Assembly: GCF_932526225.1 (NCBI RefSeq)
Contig: NC_064046.1
Span: 10,875,719-10,939,718 of the forward strand
Reading direction: 5' to 3'
Source of the DNA: Nematostella vectensis
Taxonomy: Eukaryota; Cnidaria; Anthozoa; Actiniaria; Edwardsiidae
DNA length: 64,000 nt
The number at the start of each line of letters is the position of its first letter. The stretch's first letter is position 1. Below, piece after piece: positions 32,700-44,300 of this stretch. The position numbers were made by a program, and so were the translations under genes. A model generated the notes under the pieces. The model saw only the letters and a program-made list of their open reading frames with translations. It had not been told where the DNA came from and did no database searches.

Positions 32700-33605
32700 A
32701 TGTCTATCAGAAGAGCGCGAAGTGCAGGGTTAGTTCGTCGAGAATCCACTACGATTCTGGAAACGGCGAAATCGTTTTCGAGTATATCCGAGATTCATGA
32801 ATCGAGAAGCGAGTCGTTTACAAAGGAACATGGGAAAGCTACCAACAGGTCAGCATTTTATGCTACAAAAACAACTAGAAGCATTAAAAGGATTAAGTCT
32901 TTCGAGCAAAAAGGAAAACAAGGTGTTGCCTTGGAACAAAAGACAGTCGAGAAAAACATCAACGATAAAAAAGATATCGAAGGTAATGAGAAGAAAGAAG
33001 ATGGATATGAGAGAAAGGATCTGTTTATGGGGGCAAGCACTCAGGTAAATCACCCTAAAGAGCCACTTTTTGCTAGCACACGGCTTTCAGAACCTAAGGC
33101 TATCTCGACATTTTTTGACGATACTTTTCTTGCTAATCGGTCATGTTTTAAGGAGAAGGAGGATCTATTAATGGCAGCAAGCACTCAACGAAAAGTTCAC
33201 CCCATAGGCGGTCTTGATGGTAGCGAAGAAGAGAGACTTTTTGCAAGCGCCCAACCTCCGTCACCCCAGGCTATCACAACATTTTTTGACGATACATTTA
33301 TTGCTGATTGTTCACGTTTTAAGCCTATCAGGGTACCGCCTCTTAAGCCCGCTAAATGGAGTTTTGACTGGGATGAAGGAGCATCTCTTTTTCCTGATTT
33401 CTTTCCCCGGAGCACAACAGCAAAAACATTGAGCTATGAAGTGACGTGGCGCTCTCTGGATCCGGCAAAAGAATACTCTATGGCCAAAGATATTTTTCGA
33501 GATTCTATTTTGAGTAAAGATACCGAGAGAATAGAACCAGACTCAGAAGCTAAACAAATCATTCGATCTTATTTAGATTTCTTTGGCCCTAATGAGAACT
33601 ATTGA
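32700..33605 (+). CDS. Orphan single-exon protein with an internal duplication (301 aa)
   Basis: A 301-codon ATG-to-stop frame, by far the longest unexplained one in this region. I do not recognise a family. Residues 1-105 are rich in Ser, Lys and Glu and look disordered. Residues 106-151 and 153-208 are two diverged copies of one module: KDLFMGASTQ / EDLLMAASTQ, then LFAS, then AI(S/T)TFFDDTF, then C(F/S)...F K. The C-terminus (220-301) is more structured-looking, with WSFDWDEG, SYEVTWRSLDPAKEYS and a final YLDFFGPNENY. No signal peptide or membrane segment. The internal duplication and long clean frame argue for a real gene. It could be lineage-specific. Confidence 0.6.
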   Translation: MSIRRARSAGLVRRESTTILETAKSFSSISEIHESRSESFTKEHGKATNRSAFYATKTTRSIKRIKSFEQKGKQGVALEQKTVEKNINDKKDIEGNEKKEDGYERKDLFMGASTQVNHPKEPLFASTRLSEPKAISTFFDDTFLANRSCFKEKEDLLMAASTQRKVHPIGGLDGSEEERLFASAQPPSPQAITTFFDDTFIADCSRFKPIRVPPLKPAKWSFDWDEGASLFPDFFPRSTTAKTLSYEVTWRSLDPAKEYSMAKDIFRDSILSKDTERIEPDSEAKQIIRSYLDFFGPNENY

Positions 33606-35254
33606 AAATTAAGGAAATGAGATAAAATACAGCAAAAAAACGTCAAAAAGCAATGTTTAGTTAATGGTAATATCAAAGAGGACACGAATGTAAAGGGTAG
33701 GGAGGCTAAAGCTTTTGGGGTTGCTTTTCATACTATTAGAAAACTCGTGACCAACGCCAACGCCAACTACTATTCTTCTGTCTTCGTTATCTATTTTGCA
33801 ACAATTAATGTGCTTTTTAATGACCAAGAAGAGACGCCAAATTCATGATACAACCAAATGGACACATCAATGACAAATTACAGCGTGCGTCTCCCTAGAG
33901 AGCAGGTATTATAATTGAGATAGCTTCGATCTGATAGCAAACGGCTGGCCTGTGCACCTGTTTGATAAAAACAAAAATTAAGATAGACAGCAAGAAGGCA
34001 TACGAAGCCCTAATAAAATAACGTCAACTTTAAAAATAAAAGTAAAGATACGGACCTCAGTGCTACGCATGCTACTGTATAGCAACCAAAGAAATTTCAT
34101 GCAAAGTAAAAGCAATTAGCGTTTGATTTACTACAAAACGTTTGTCACTTGGAACGTGCAACGAAAACTTTTCTCCCGGGGCAGATGACGCAATCACATG
34201 ATTTGGAAAAACAGGGAATTTCTCTTATAGATTTACAGTGTACACTTAACGGAAGTGGTCGGCTGAGAAAGTAAGCAAATAACAGAATAAGGATGCGCGA
34301 TGATGGTAATCTGATTGAATTGAGCTTCACCAGCCAATCAGTGTGGAGAAGTAATGCTTCAGTGTAAAATGATAACATTCTAGCTCTAAGATCGTGGTGA
34401 TTGGCTTACTTTAAGAAGACTATGGCTTGTTTGCCACGAATGCGAATTGCATTGTACAGGGAAGTGACGAGGTGAGGTATAAAATGATTCAAAAGTGATC
34501 CCGATTCCAGGGCTAAAAACATGATCCCTATGATTCCAAAATTGGGCGAGAGCGTGATCCTTGATCCCATATAAATCATCGGATTGGGATAACAAGAGTC
34601 TTGTGATCCCGGTCATTTTTTGGCAAAATGGCAAACAATCCGCGATCCCGAGAAAATTGTCATGATTCCATATTTTAGAAATGACCCCGAACCCACCAAC
34701 ACCATTTTGATCCCTGTTCCCATATACCTCGTTAAACACTCCACTATACGTGCATTAAACTATAAAATCGCTTGTTGTTCTCTTTCATTATAGGGCTGGG
34801 CATTTGTCTGTTAGGCTATTATTAGGCTATTAGTAAAAAGTGAAGAATTATTCAATTGAATTTTTAAGCTTTTATCTCTTTAAATGAACGATCTCTCTCT
34901 AGGCTATTAGCGCTCCAGTCTTTTCTTTATTATAGAAAAATAAAATGCTCTATTATTTGCAGCTAGCTCACAAGCTTAGATTAAGAATGAAATGGTGAGT
35001 AATATTATTATTAAACTGGCATAGGGCCCTTTTACTTTTAAATGAATTATCGAGTAAACATTCTTCTTCTCCCTTCACGCGGTCGAACTTTTTTTTTTGT
35101 CATAAACTCCCGGTGAAACTCAGGGGAAAGGCTGTTACACAGGCAAACACATTTTACCCAGACTGATTTGGCTAGCCATCTTTGTAGCCGAACCATGCCA
35201 AGACACGAACGACTACAAAGGTGATTATCAGGTAGAATGGATACACTCTCTTTT
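33606..35254. other. Non-genic; imperfect GATCCC-rich repeats at 34490-34735
   Basis: 34490-34735 is a degenerate run in which GATCCC or GATTCC recurs every 15-30 bp. The overlapping 117-codon minus-strand frame is not supported. Elsewhere no gene or repeat is recognised. Confidence 0.45.
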
Positions 35255-35552
35255 TTTATAAAAGCCTTTTTATCAGAACGTCCAGCTTTAGGTTTCACCA
35301 AATTCCAAGCCCTCACTAAGAACATCGGATAGCAATAAATTATTACGTTTATTTTTAGTGTGCTCTATAATGTATAAACAAATTGTGTCCACCATAACAA
35401 CCTTAAATGCTGTTATAGATCATATAACTACCATATAAATCTACAAACAAGATTTAAGAAAATTTAAGAACGTTTTCATTTTCAGCCTTGCAAAGCTCCA
35501 AAAATAAGAACGGCCGAACCTCATCATAAAAAATTAGGCGATCTTAAACTGT
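35255..35552 (+). repeat. Dispersed repeat, copy B
   Basis: Partner of 26040-26385; shares GATAGCAATAAATTATT-like and CTCCAAAAATAAGAACGGCC blocks in the same order and orientation. Confidence 0.65.
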
Positions 35553-37340
35553 TAAAACAGGGTTGTCCCCCCTCTCTTGTAGGGCCTTTTCTCTAAGAGC
35601 GACTGATAAGCAGACACTATATACAAAATGGCACACATGAGATGATTTTCAAGGGCATACAACGAGCCCCCCAAAACACGTTAAAATGGCATATTTCGTC
35701 GTTTGAATAGAATAGGTTCTGATGCCGAAAATATCCATTTTAAAAGTTGCTGGAAAAAAATTATGTGTTTATTTTTCCCAGGAGGGACCATTCCTTTTTT
35801 TTTCCAGCCACCATTGGTTAGGAATTTTTTTTACCAGCTAGCAGTGGTTAGCCATTTTGGCCCGTATAACCGATCGGGACAATTTTTCTCCCAATCTTCC
35901 GCTCCAACGCCCCCCAAAATACTTCACAAATTTGCCAGCAGAACCATTCGGGATGATTTTTTCCCAGCAACGGAGGGGTGTAACATCTTCCCAGCCAGCA
36001 AAAAAAAAAAAAAAAAAAACGGGCTGCGAGCAGATATTTTGCGGAACAGATCCGTTTTGTGCCCTTGGATTTCGTCTTCTTCAGCAGACGTTTTTTGACC
36101 TCGCGCTGTAATCACTATGTAACAGTGATGTGATATGTCAAACCTTCAAAGGTCATAAGGAAATGATGCCTTATTCCAGAATCGTGCGCTAGAAAACGAC
36201 GCACTGATCTATATGAATCATGGGATTTTTTTTAGAAATTTGAAACCTCTATGTTTTGTTGTAAAGTATAAGCAAAGCAGAAGTGAATGTGATTGCTGCT
36301 AAATATAGTCCAGCCAACTCAATAACGCTTCCAAAGTCGTAGTTTAAAGAAATCGAGAATACTTAAGCATTTCCAGTGTCGAGAATTGCATGATTTATTT
36401 CAAGATAATCCGTATTTTGGGGGACCATTCTCCTGAACTCAAGGAGAGGGGGAGAGGGGGGGGGGGTCAATTTGTGGTCGACATCTACGTGAGGGATTTT
36501 GTGAGATTGCTTAGTCATGTTAAACGGACTGGGTAATATTTTGTATGTCCTCTTGAAGTCCTTCAAACAAAACAAGTGCGCACTTTAGCTTCATCTGCTT
36601 GACTGCAAAGTCTGAGGGCAATGGCTACCTACTTCATTTTAAGATGAACAGAGTATTACGCCTAAATACTTTGTATCATAACTAAGATTCTTAAAAGGTG
36701 AACATTGACGGCCTCTGAAGCTGCGTTCACATTCAGCGCAAGGTTATGTCCAAAACATGAGAAAATTCTGAACTGTTCAGTATTTGGGAGAATGCACTTT
36801 TTTCTCAGCGCTATCTGAATTTCTTTTGTATGTCTTCTCGTAAACTGATTCGCTAAATTCTGATTCATTTTCTCGCTTTGTCTTAATGCGACCGTAACTT
36901 ACAGACGCGTGGGGTACGCCCCACCCCACCCCCCTTGGCGGCCAAGTAGGTCATGTCTTATAAGAAATCTTCAAATACTATGCTTTTTCCATATGATACC
37001 TAAGACTGCGCACCCCCCCCCCCCCCCCACACACACACACACACTCCCCTTCCCCCCCCCCTTCCCAGCCAATCACGGGTACGTGCCAGATGTAGATTGT
37101 TTAAAGAATGATTGCTGTCGAAACTTGCGTTTAAATATAGCCAACATTAACCAAACATAACCATAATTGGACCTTTCGTGTATTTTGTGTGTATTTTGGG
37201 TGTCGATTTTTTATTTATTTAACCGAATATCCTTTCCGTACTGGAACTTGTCATAGCTGCCACTTAATACAAAGACACATAGACCTGAACTTGGCTATCA
37301 ACGGCAAAAAAGATTCGTATCGTATGGTGCTACTTTATTT
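35553..37340. other. Non-genic; low-complexity tracts
   Basis: 35740-36020 has repeated TTCCCAGC(C/A)A motifs and an A-run. 36455-36466 is G-rich. 37010-37060 is C-rich and CA-rich. Small frames over these are low-complexity by-products. Confidence 0.45.
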
Positions 37341-37364
37341 CTAGATTACACTGCTAGATTACAC

Positions 37365-37841
37365 TGCAATGTTCGCTGGCAAGAAAAGATCCCGGATACT
37401 GAGGTCCTTGCACGTGCAGGTCTGCCCAGCATTCACACCATCCTGAAACAGTCTCAGCTCCGCTGGGCGGGGCACGTAGCTCGTATGCCTGATGAACGGC
37501 TTCCTAAGAAACTTCTGTTTGGTGAGCTTCAGCACGGAAAACGCTGCAAAGGTGGCCAGAAGAAGAGATTTAAAGACACCCTAAAACTCTCGCTGAGAGC
37601 ATTCAACATCGATCACACCTCGTGGGAGCTTCTGGCACAAAACCGTCAAGGTTGGCGCCGTGTCATTCGCAACGGTGCTGCGGCATGCGAGGCAAATTGG
37701 ACAGCTGCCGCAGAGGAGCGTAGAGCCGCCAGAAAGTCTCAAGATCCCAAAGCTGCAACAATACCATGCCCTCAGTGCCCCAGGCTTTTCCGTGCACAGA
37801 TTGGCCTTATTAGCCATCTGCGCACCCACAAGCTTCCTTAG
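37365..37841 (+). pseudogene. 3' end of a non-LTR retrotransposon ORF (LINE C-terminus with C2H2 finger)
   Basis: Continuous frame of about 158 codons to TAG. It starts CNVRWQEKIPDTEVLARAGL, passes LRWAGHVARMPDERLPKKLLF, and ends with a C2H2-type finger CPQCPRLFRAQIGLISHLRTH. This arrangement is the common tail of many invertebrate LINE proteins (LRWAGHVxRM then a finger). No RT domain remains, so the copy is 5'-truncated. Directly downstream is GATGACGATGAAAATG and GTCCTCGTCGTAGCGACGGAC, probably its 3' UTR. Confidence 0.8.
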
Positions 37842-38084
37842 TCCCGCTCAGGATGACGATGAAAATGTAAAATTGAACACGATGGTCCTCGTCGTAGCGA
37901 CGGACAAACAACAACACACTGCTAGGACCATGTGCTTCGTGTCATTCGATTGTGAAAGCAAGTGGTAAATCCCACTTAGAATACACTAGGTCAAGATTCG
38001 AGGGCTACAGATATGTTATGTTTTGTTGGTGAGAGGGCAGCATTCTAGTGAGACAGAAAAGCCCGGCGCACACGACGAGGCCTT

Positions 38085-38248
38085 TTTCACGCTCACTGCC
38101 TCGCGAGGCCAAAATGTTCAGTTCGAGGCCAACAGTTCAAGCAGGAGAAAATTTTGGCCTGGTGCGCGAGTTGTGAGATCGTTTGATCGACGCACACAAA
38201 CTATGAATTTTTTGCCTCGCGAGGCAGTTAGCAAAGAGCACGCGTGAA
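38085..38248. mobile_element. Short MITE with GCCTCGCGAGGC palindromes
   Basis: TTTCACGCTCACTGCCTCGC and the inverted CGAGGCAGTTAGCAAAG...GCGTGAAA face each other. The palindrome GCCTCGCGAGGC lies at 38098-38109 and again at 38214-38225. No ORF or confirmed target duplication. Confidence 0.55.
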
Positions 38249-38415
38249 ATCATCTCGTCAAAGCCTAGATGATTAGAAAGACTTAAACATGCAACACTTG
38301 AGTATCGGGCTGCATTGTCCGATGCTTCCGTCAGCAGTCAAATAATGACTTAAAGTTCACGTCTAGGTCATTATAAGGTAAATAGCAAATTAGCAATGCC
38401 AGCACGTCCGCTCTG

Positions 38416-38424
38416 TTGGGTATA
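38416..38424 (+). promoter_or_regulatory. TATA-like box of the acyl-CoA synthetase gene
   Basis: GGGTATATAGG, about 85 bp before the ATG at 38505. Transcription would start near 38450. Confidence 0.45.
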
Positions 38425-38504
38425 TAGGCCACCCAACCATACCAAGTATACTCAGAACGCGCTTAACTAGCAGAAGAGTTCAGCAGCTCTACCTGGATTC
38501 CAAA

Positions 38505-40226
38505 ATGAGTTATTATCATCAGCCAAGCACAGCTCCACTGGACAATAGATTATTACACGAGCATTTAGATGCAAGGGCTCAAGCCACACCCGACAAGGAA
38601 GCGCTGATCTATTTTGACGAAAACTTCGTCCGTAAAGCGCTAACGTTCTCCCAGTTTCGATATTTGTCGAGGTGCTTTGCACGGGCGTTGCTAGAGATGG
38701 GGATCCGAAGAGGGGATAGGATCGCACTGATGCTGCCTAACGGTCTTGAGTGCGCGGTGTGCTGTATGGCCTTACACAGAATTGGGTCGATGGCGGTACT
38801 TGTGCCTCTTGGAGACATCAAAGATTCCCAAATTACGCTTCTGAAGAAAATTAAATGCCGAGGAGTGATTCGAAGCCTACGCATAGAGAACAAACAGGCC
38901 GAGCAGGTCCAGCGCGCTACTGATGGGCTATTGCAAGTGAAGGGTGCAGACGGTAGTGCGCAAATCAAAGTCTTGATTACCACTGATGTCGATGAGAGTC
39001 TCTTGGACAAAGATAAGGTAGAAAAAGATAAGTCCTATCTGGAAATACTGGAACTAGGCAAGAAACTGGACTGTTGGACACTGGATGATGCGCAGTCTAA
39101 AGTGCGTCCAGAAGACCCTGTTGCGGTAGTGTTTACGTCTGGCAGCACGGGGGACCCTAAGGCAGTCACATTCACTCAACACGCTATTGTAAATTCTATG
39201 ACCACGGGCTCATTTAAACATGATGATCGGTACTTCATGGCGCGCCCTATTGTCTGGATCAGCGGCTTTACCCTACTTTGCGCAGTACCAATTGCAGGTT
39301 TCACGCTTGTGATGGCGCCCAGTGAGCAGCTGTTGGCAGAGAAGTACGAGTACGCATTTAAAATCATTCAGGGGGAGAGATGCACGAGCGCAAACTTACT
39401 CCAGAATCTCCTCTATCGACTGATTGATGAAAAACTCTACAAGAAATACAACCTGAAAAGCCTGCGTTCCTTTGGAGTTGGTGGTCAGCGTATTCCCAAG
39501 AATTTAATAAGCAGTGTGATAGACGTTTTGCCCGGAATCCGTTCTCTTCTAGTCTACGGTTGCACTGAGACGCTATTGGTCGGACTTCAGCCAATCAGCA
39601 AAGAGAACGTAATGACAGAGGATTATGGGAAAATGTTTGTAATTCCTGGAGTTGAGATTAAGGTCGTGGACAGAGAGGGCGTTGCTGTCCCTAGGGGCGT
39701 TATTGGTGAGGTGTGCGTGCGATCCCCTAAGGTCTTCCTCGAGTATTTGGACGACCCTGTAGCTACCGCGGGTGTAAAAACAAGCTCTGGTTGGGTTCAT
39801 ACCGCAGATCTTGGTATGCTTGACTCTAGAGACAGGATTCAGATCTTTGGGCGAAAAAGGGATTCTATCAAGCGTAGTACAAGATTAGTTTATCCAGTAG
39901 AAATAGAACGCACAATGATGAACAACCCTCATGTCAAACAAGCCATTGCATTTGGTATTCCGGACAAGAACGTCAATGAGGAGATTTGCGCATGTCTGGT
40001 TACCAAGGAAACGGGCTCTCTTGACGTGGGAGAGCTGGAGGCCTGGTGCGAGGAGCATTTTGTTCCAGGCCCCGACGGACTGAGCCTGAAGCCTAAATAT
40101 TTTGTGTTTATGGATAAATTCCCACAAACTGGGAATGGCAAGGACGATCGCAGGACAGTGAAACTGCAGGCACTTGGACTATTCAAACAACAAAGACTTT
40201 ATAAAGACGCTGGACTAATACTTTAA
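38505..40226 (+). CDS. Acyl-CoA synthetase / AMP-binding (ANL superfamily) protein, intronless
   Basis: 573 aa in one exon. ANL enzymes activate a carboxylate with ATP as an acyl-adenylate, usually passing it to CoA. The phosphate loop is TSGSTGDPK (211-219) and the adenine-side motif is YGCTET (351-356). The A7 region reads HTADLG (432-437), where most members have TGD, so Ala replaces Gly but the Asp is kept. The hinge is GRKRDSIK (449-456). The putative catalytic Lys is K546 in TGNGKDDR. Closest in style to ACSF2-like medium-chain synthetases. No clear signal peptide or peroxisomal SKL end (C-terminus AGLIL). An intact frame rules out a simple pseudogene, but lack of introns in an intron-rich neighbourhood suggests retroposition or transfer. 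Substrate unknown. Confidence 0.9.
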   Translation: MSYYHQPSTAPLDNRLLHEHLDARAQATPDKEALIYFDENFVRKALTFSQFRYLSRCFARALLEMGIRRGDRIALMLPNGLECAVCCMALHRIGSMAVLVPLGDIKDSQITLLKKIKCRGVIRSLRIENKQAEQVQRATDGLLQVKGADGSAQIKVLITTDVDESLLDKDKVEKDKSYLEILELGKKLDCWTLDDAQSKVRPEDPVAVVFTSGSTGDPKAVTFTQHAIVNSMTTGSFKHDDRYFMARPIVWISGFTLLCAVPIAGFTLVMAPSEQLLAEKYEYAFKIIQGERCTSANLLQNLLYRLIDEKLYKKYNLKSLRSFGVGGQRIPKNLISSVIDVLPGIRSLLVYGCTETLLVGLQPISKENVMTEDYGKMFVIPGVEIKVVDREGVAVPRGVIGEVCVRSPKVFLEYLDDPVATAGVKTSSGWVHTADLGMLDSRDRIQIFGRKRDSIKRSTRLVYPVEIERTMMNNPHVKQAIAFGIPDKNVNEEICACLVTKETGSLDVGELEAWCEEHFVPGPDGLSLKPKYFVFMDKFPQTGNGKDDRRTVKLQALGLFKQQRLYKDAGLIL

Positions 40227-40397
40227 CGGTCTTGACATTTTGCCTTGTAAGATCAAATAATGGCGAGCGGGTCTTACATTGTAAGAAGTAAAAAAAAAAA
40301 AAAACAAGGAATGGTGTTAACTAATTCTCATTAGGTTTTCAATGTTGTTAATGTATATTTTTAAAATCTATTTTCATTTATGCATAATGGATGTTTG

Positions 40398-40404
40398 AAA
40401 TAAA
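40398..40404 (+). terminator. Polyadenylation signal of the acyl-CoA synthetase gene
   Basis: AATAAA in GAAATAAAGTT, about 170 bp after the stop, followed by a T/G-rich stretch. Confidence 0.6.
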
Positions 40405-40429
40405 GTTATATGAATCATTGTAATTTGCG

Positions 40430-41220
40430 TGTTTATCTGTCGCCTTTTTGTTTTCCAGAAAAGTTTGGCCGCGCGAGGAATGGTGACTAGGAATGGGAAG
40501 GGTCCTAGAGACACAGGTAGCCCAGAATCATTACTTTTGACAATTTACTATAAAATATAGGGTAACTTTTGAGCGTATGATTTTTTTTCTTAAATCTTAA
40601 TAAACTTCTTAAAATACTAACAGTGTTTGCTTGGTGCCCTTAATGTTCTTCTGACTGAGTTTGGCTGGTGAAAGGCTAGTTAAACCCAACGAAAATATAT
40701 TCTCTAGTAGAGGTAATAAAAAACTTTTTTCTGTATCTGCGATGAAATCTCCCAGAGAGGTTGCTTCGCAGCAGACAACGATGGGAGACGATTCAGTGGG
40801 GGCTGAAACCCTAAATTCTAGAGTTTGCCTCTACTTTTCGGCAGAGTAATGCGAACCTTTGTGTTATAAACGTCAGGATGGGCATACTTGCCTCGGGAAA
40901 AAGAAAACGTATAATTAAATCGAGGTATCGCTGCAAGATTATCATGTTTTTAAGTGAAGGACGATGAGTGATGATTTCTTCAAAGTTTTTAGGCAGGTCT
41001 TGAGCACGCACAAGCCGAAATGATATATTTTATTTTGCCTTTCTCATTGACCCGTATGTGCGTGTGTTTTTGTTTCGGGATAAGCTGAATTAAACAATAA
41101 CTCGTCCAGTTGCAGCTCTTTTAGCCTCATGCCATTCTCCAGACCCTCATAAGAATCTGGACATTGGGCTACCTGTGGCATCATGAACACTCGTCCCTAC
41201 TCACCCAGACTAGACGTGTA
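40430..41220. other. Intergenic between acyl-CoA synthetase and TMEM104
   Basis: No gene seen. 40905-40940 holds TTAAATCGAGGTATCGCTGC, which recurs at 48700-48717 and looks like a transposon end. Confidence 0.4.
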
Positions 41221-41224
41221 ATCC

Positions 41225-41305
41225 AAGATGGCGGAGAGTGTTGTGCTTTTTGCGAACTCGACAAGAACGCACAATTCTTTGAATTAGTGAGGAAAATTCT
41301 GAAAA
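41225..41305 (+). promoter_or_regulatory. TMEM104 5' region: YY1-like CAAGATGGCGG and 19-codon uORF
   Basis: CCAAGATGGCGGAG starts at 41224. Its ATG (41228) opens MAESVVLFANS... ending at TAG (41285-41287), 18 bp before the TMEM104 ATG. Same arrangement as at CPSF1 and ZDHHC. Confidence 0.5.
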
Positions 41306-44300
41306 ATGAAAGCGAAAATAGTTGATCAAAGCACGGGCTATTCAGCCAAGGTATGTTACATTTTTTCTTCTTTTGGTTTATACTAAATTTTATTTGAAAC
41401 CTTGAAACCTCGTTTAGATATTACCACCACTGAATCTGGTATTATTGATCAAGCAATATAATAATTCGATTGTTCTCAAACAGTAACTGACTTATTTCAA
41501 AATAACACGCATCAATCAAAATACCCAAATAGTCAAAATAACATCCGGGGCCGGTTCCTGAAAGGCCGATTAACTTAACCCTAGATCAGCGCCTAATCCC
41601 GGGTTAAAATTCACTAATCTTAGGTTAGCCAACCTATGGATAACTCGCCACAATGTTTTTTGTGTTACGTCTTTCTTGTCGGCAACTTCATTTTATGAAA
41701 CTTTAGTTCTACGACAAAGTTTGGGAGGCCAGTTTGTTACGCCAACTAAACCGTAGGTTAGCAAGTTAACCCACATCGCGAGCAGGGGCCGGTTCCTGGA
41801 AAGCCGATTAGCGCTAGCCCAGGGTTAAATTTGCCCTAACCCATGGTTAAAATTTTACCCCTGGATTAGTTCTGTTCCCGAAACGCTGGTTAGCGCTGAC
41901 TCTGGGTTAGTAAGAGGGTAAAATCTAACCCTGCTCGCGAGGTGGGTTAACTCGCTAACCTGCGGTTTAGTTGGCATAACACAGGCCTCCCATTGTAGTA
42001 AAACTAAAGTTTCAACAAAAAAGACGTTACACAAAAACAATGTAGGGATCAAATGTCCTAACATCTCGCCTTGTTATGCGACCTTCGTTGTGATGCTGAC
42101 TCGATGATTGTGCTAGGACAGACAGAAAGTTACATGAAATTTAAACTTGAGATGAATCTATATCGCTAGTGTCACGCACCAACTCGAATAATGAAAATTA
42201 CACTTTTGGCAATGAAATAGAGGTAATTACAGGCTTGAAGAGGTGTTATGTGGCCTCTCTGCAAAAATAAAACCACCAAAGGTAAATTTGAGTTGCCCTC
42301 TATTGATCTACTGGGTATCCTGTGTGAATTTTACTCTTCAAACCAGTTTATTTTCACTTGCTTAATATAGGGTTAGTAAATTGGGGGATAGCTTGGCTTT
42401 CGGGGACGGGGAGTTATCCATAGGTTGGCTAACCTAAGATTGGCGATTTTTATCCCGGGACTAGGCGCTGATCTAGGGTTAAAATAATCGACCTTTCAGA
42501 AACCGGCCCCAGGGTAAGATTTTACCTCCAAACTAACCCTGAGTTAGTGCTAACCAGCATTTTGAGAACAGAACTAATCCAGGGATAAAAAAAATCTAAT
42601 CCTGGGTGTGGGCAAATTTAACTCTAATCTGATTTTCAGGAACCGGCCTCCGATGTCCTTGGCCTCAGCTTCAAATAGCTGCGATTCAAGAAAAGCAAAT
42701 AGTTTTATTTTTTTCATTTCAGGTTGCTGCAGTGTTTTTGTTTAATGTACTAACTGGTGTAGGAATTCTTGCGCTTCCATCGTCCATTGCAAAAGCTGGT
42801 ATTATCTCTGGGTCTATTTGTTTGACGATTGTTGCCTTCATGGCATTTGTATCGGCAACATTTCTTATTGAGGTATTGTCAACTGCGAATGCCTGGGTTA
42901 GATTTCATCCAATTCACATCGGCAAGGGGCAGACAAAAGCATGTGCTTTCAAGGAGTTTGGAGAAAAATTAGTGGCAAAAAGCAAATCTTTGGGTTTGAC
43001 AAATCCGTTTGAAATTGTGGAAAGTGTTGAACTCGGCCAGATGACAGAGTTGTTTCTGGGAACTGTTGGCTCTACATTATTCTATGCAGTTCTTTGTCTA
43101 TACTTGTTTGGGGTAAGTAGAAATTCGTCATGTGTTATAGCCAAATCCATACTTTCTCGATTGCTGAAATATTAAGAATCTCTATGAGAATGTCAACCTA
43201 TATTCTTTTCCCTCCTGATTTTGGACAATCGTAAAACAGTGAATTTGGCCTCGGGGCCAACTAATCTAATATAATGGCAGGGAGGCTCATTGTATCCCTA
43301 AAAATACTAATAAGGGCATAGCTTAACACAGGCATTTGACCCTTTGTATTACTAAAGTTCCCGAATTATGTCCATGATATTACTTTTTTAAATTTGTGAA
43401 ATTTTCAAAGCATCCCTGTCATCCTGATATAGACTATATACCGATATTTGGCTTAAATTTTATCATCTTATCTTGTAGAGTGTACTCTTGGAGGTCTTTT
43501 TTTTTTTATTACATTATTATTAAACCATTTATTATTATGGTTGATTATTGTTATGATCATTATCATCATTATTTATTATCATTGTTTAATTATTTCTTTT
43601 GTGCTTAGGACTTGGCAATCTACGCTGTTTCTGTGGCAACAACTTTGACCCGAGTGCTTGGCTCTCAGCCTGAGATCTCTTATTATTCTTTTCTACTGGG
43701 GTTTATCATGGTGATAGGACCTTTCTGCTTTTTTAACTTCCAAAAGACCAAGGTGCTGCAGTTATCTACAATGGTGTTAAGAAATACAGCAATGGTGCTT
43801 ATGATTGTTTTAGTAATTAATGATATTGCAAGCGGAAAGAGAGTTCCTATCAACCAAGTGGTGTTATTCGACATGGAGGAGACTAAAGAGGTAATAATCT
43901 ATTTTTTGTATCTATTTTCCTACAGTAGCAAGTTTGGTAGTTTTCATAGTCTTTGTTACAAAAATTATAAATCTAGGATTTCTTAGACATTTTTAATAGA
44001 ATCCAGGAAGCTGGTGTCAAAATGGACAGACTTTAAAAGATTGCTCATTTTTTATATTAGCAGTTCTCAATATTCAATATAGAACCTATAGAAATCTGAG
44101 TTAAATTACATTCCATGTAATTTGTCTGACCAGCATTAACTAATTCCGAACACTCCATCTTACGGAAGCCAGAAGGCCGCTCTAGATTACACGAAAAAGT
44201 TTACATTGAGAAAACTGTAAATACTGTTATTGATCTAATAAATGCTGCTGGCGTTTATTGAATTTCGATGTTACGAGGGGGGGTGGGGTGTTCAATAGAT

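Noticed and set aside
34386-34739. 117-codon minus-strand frame
   Set aside because: Made of degenerate GATCCC-rich repeats; no recognisable domain.
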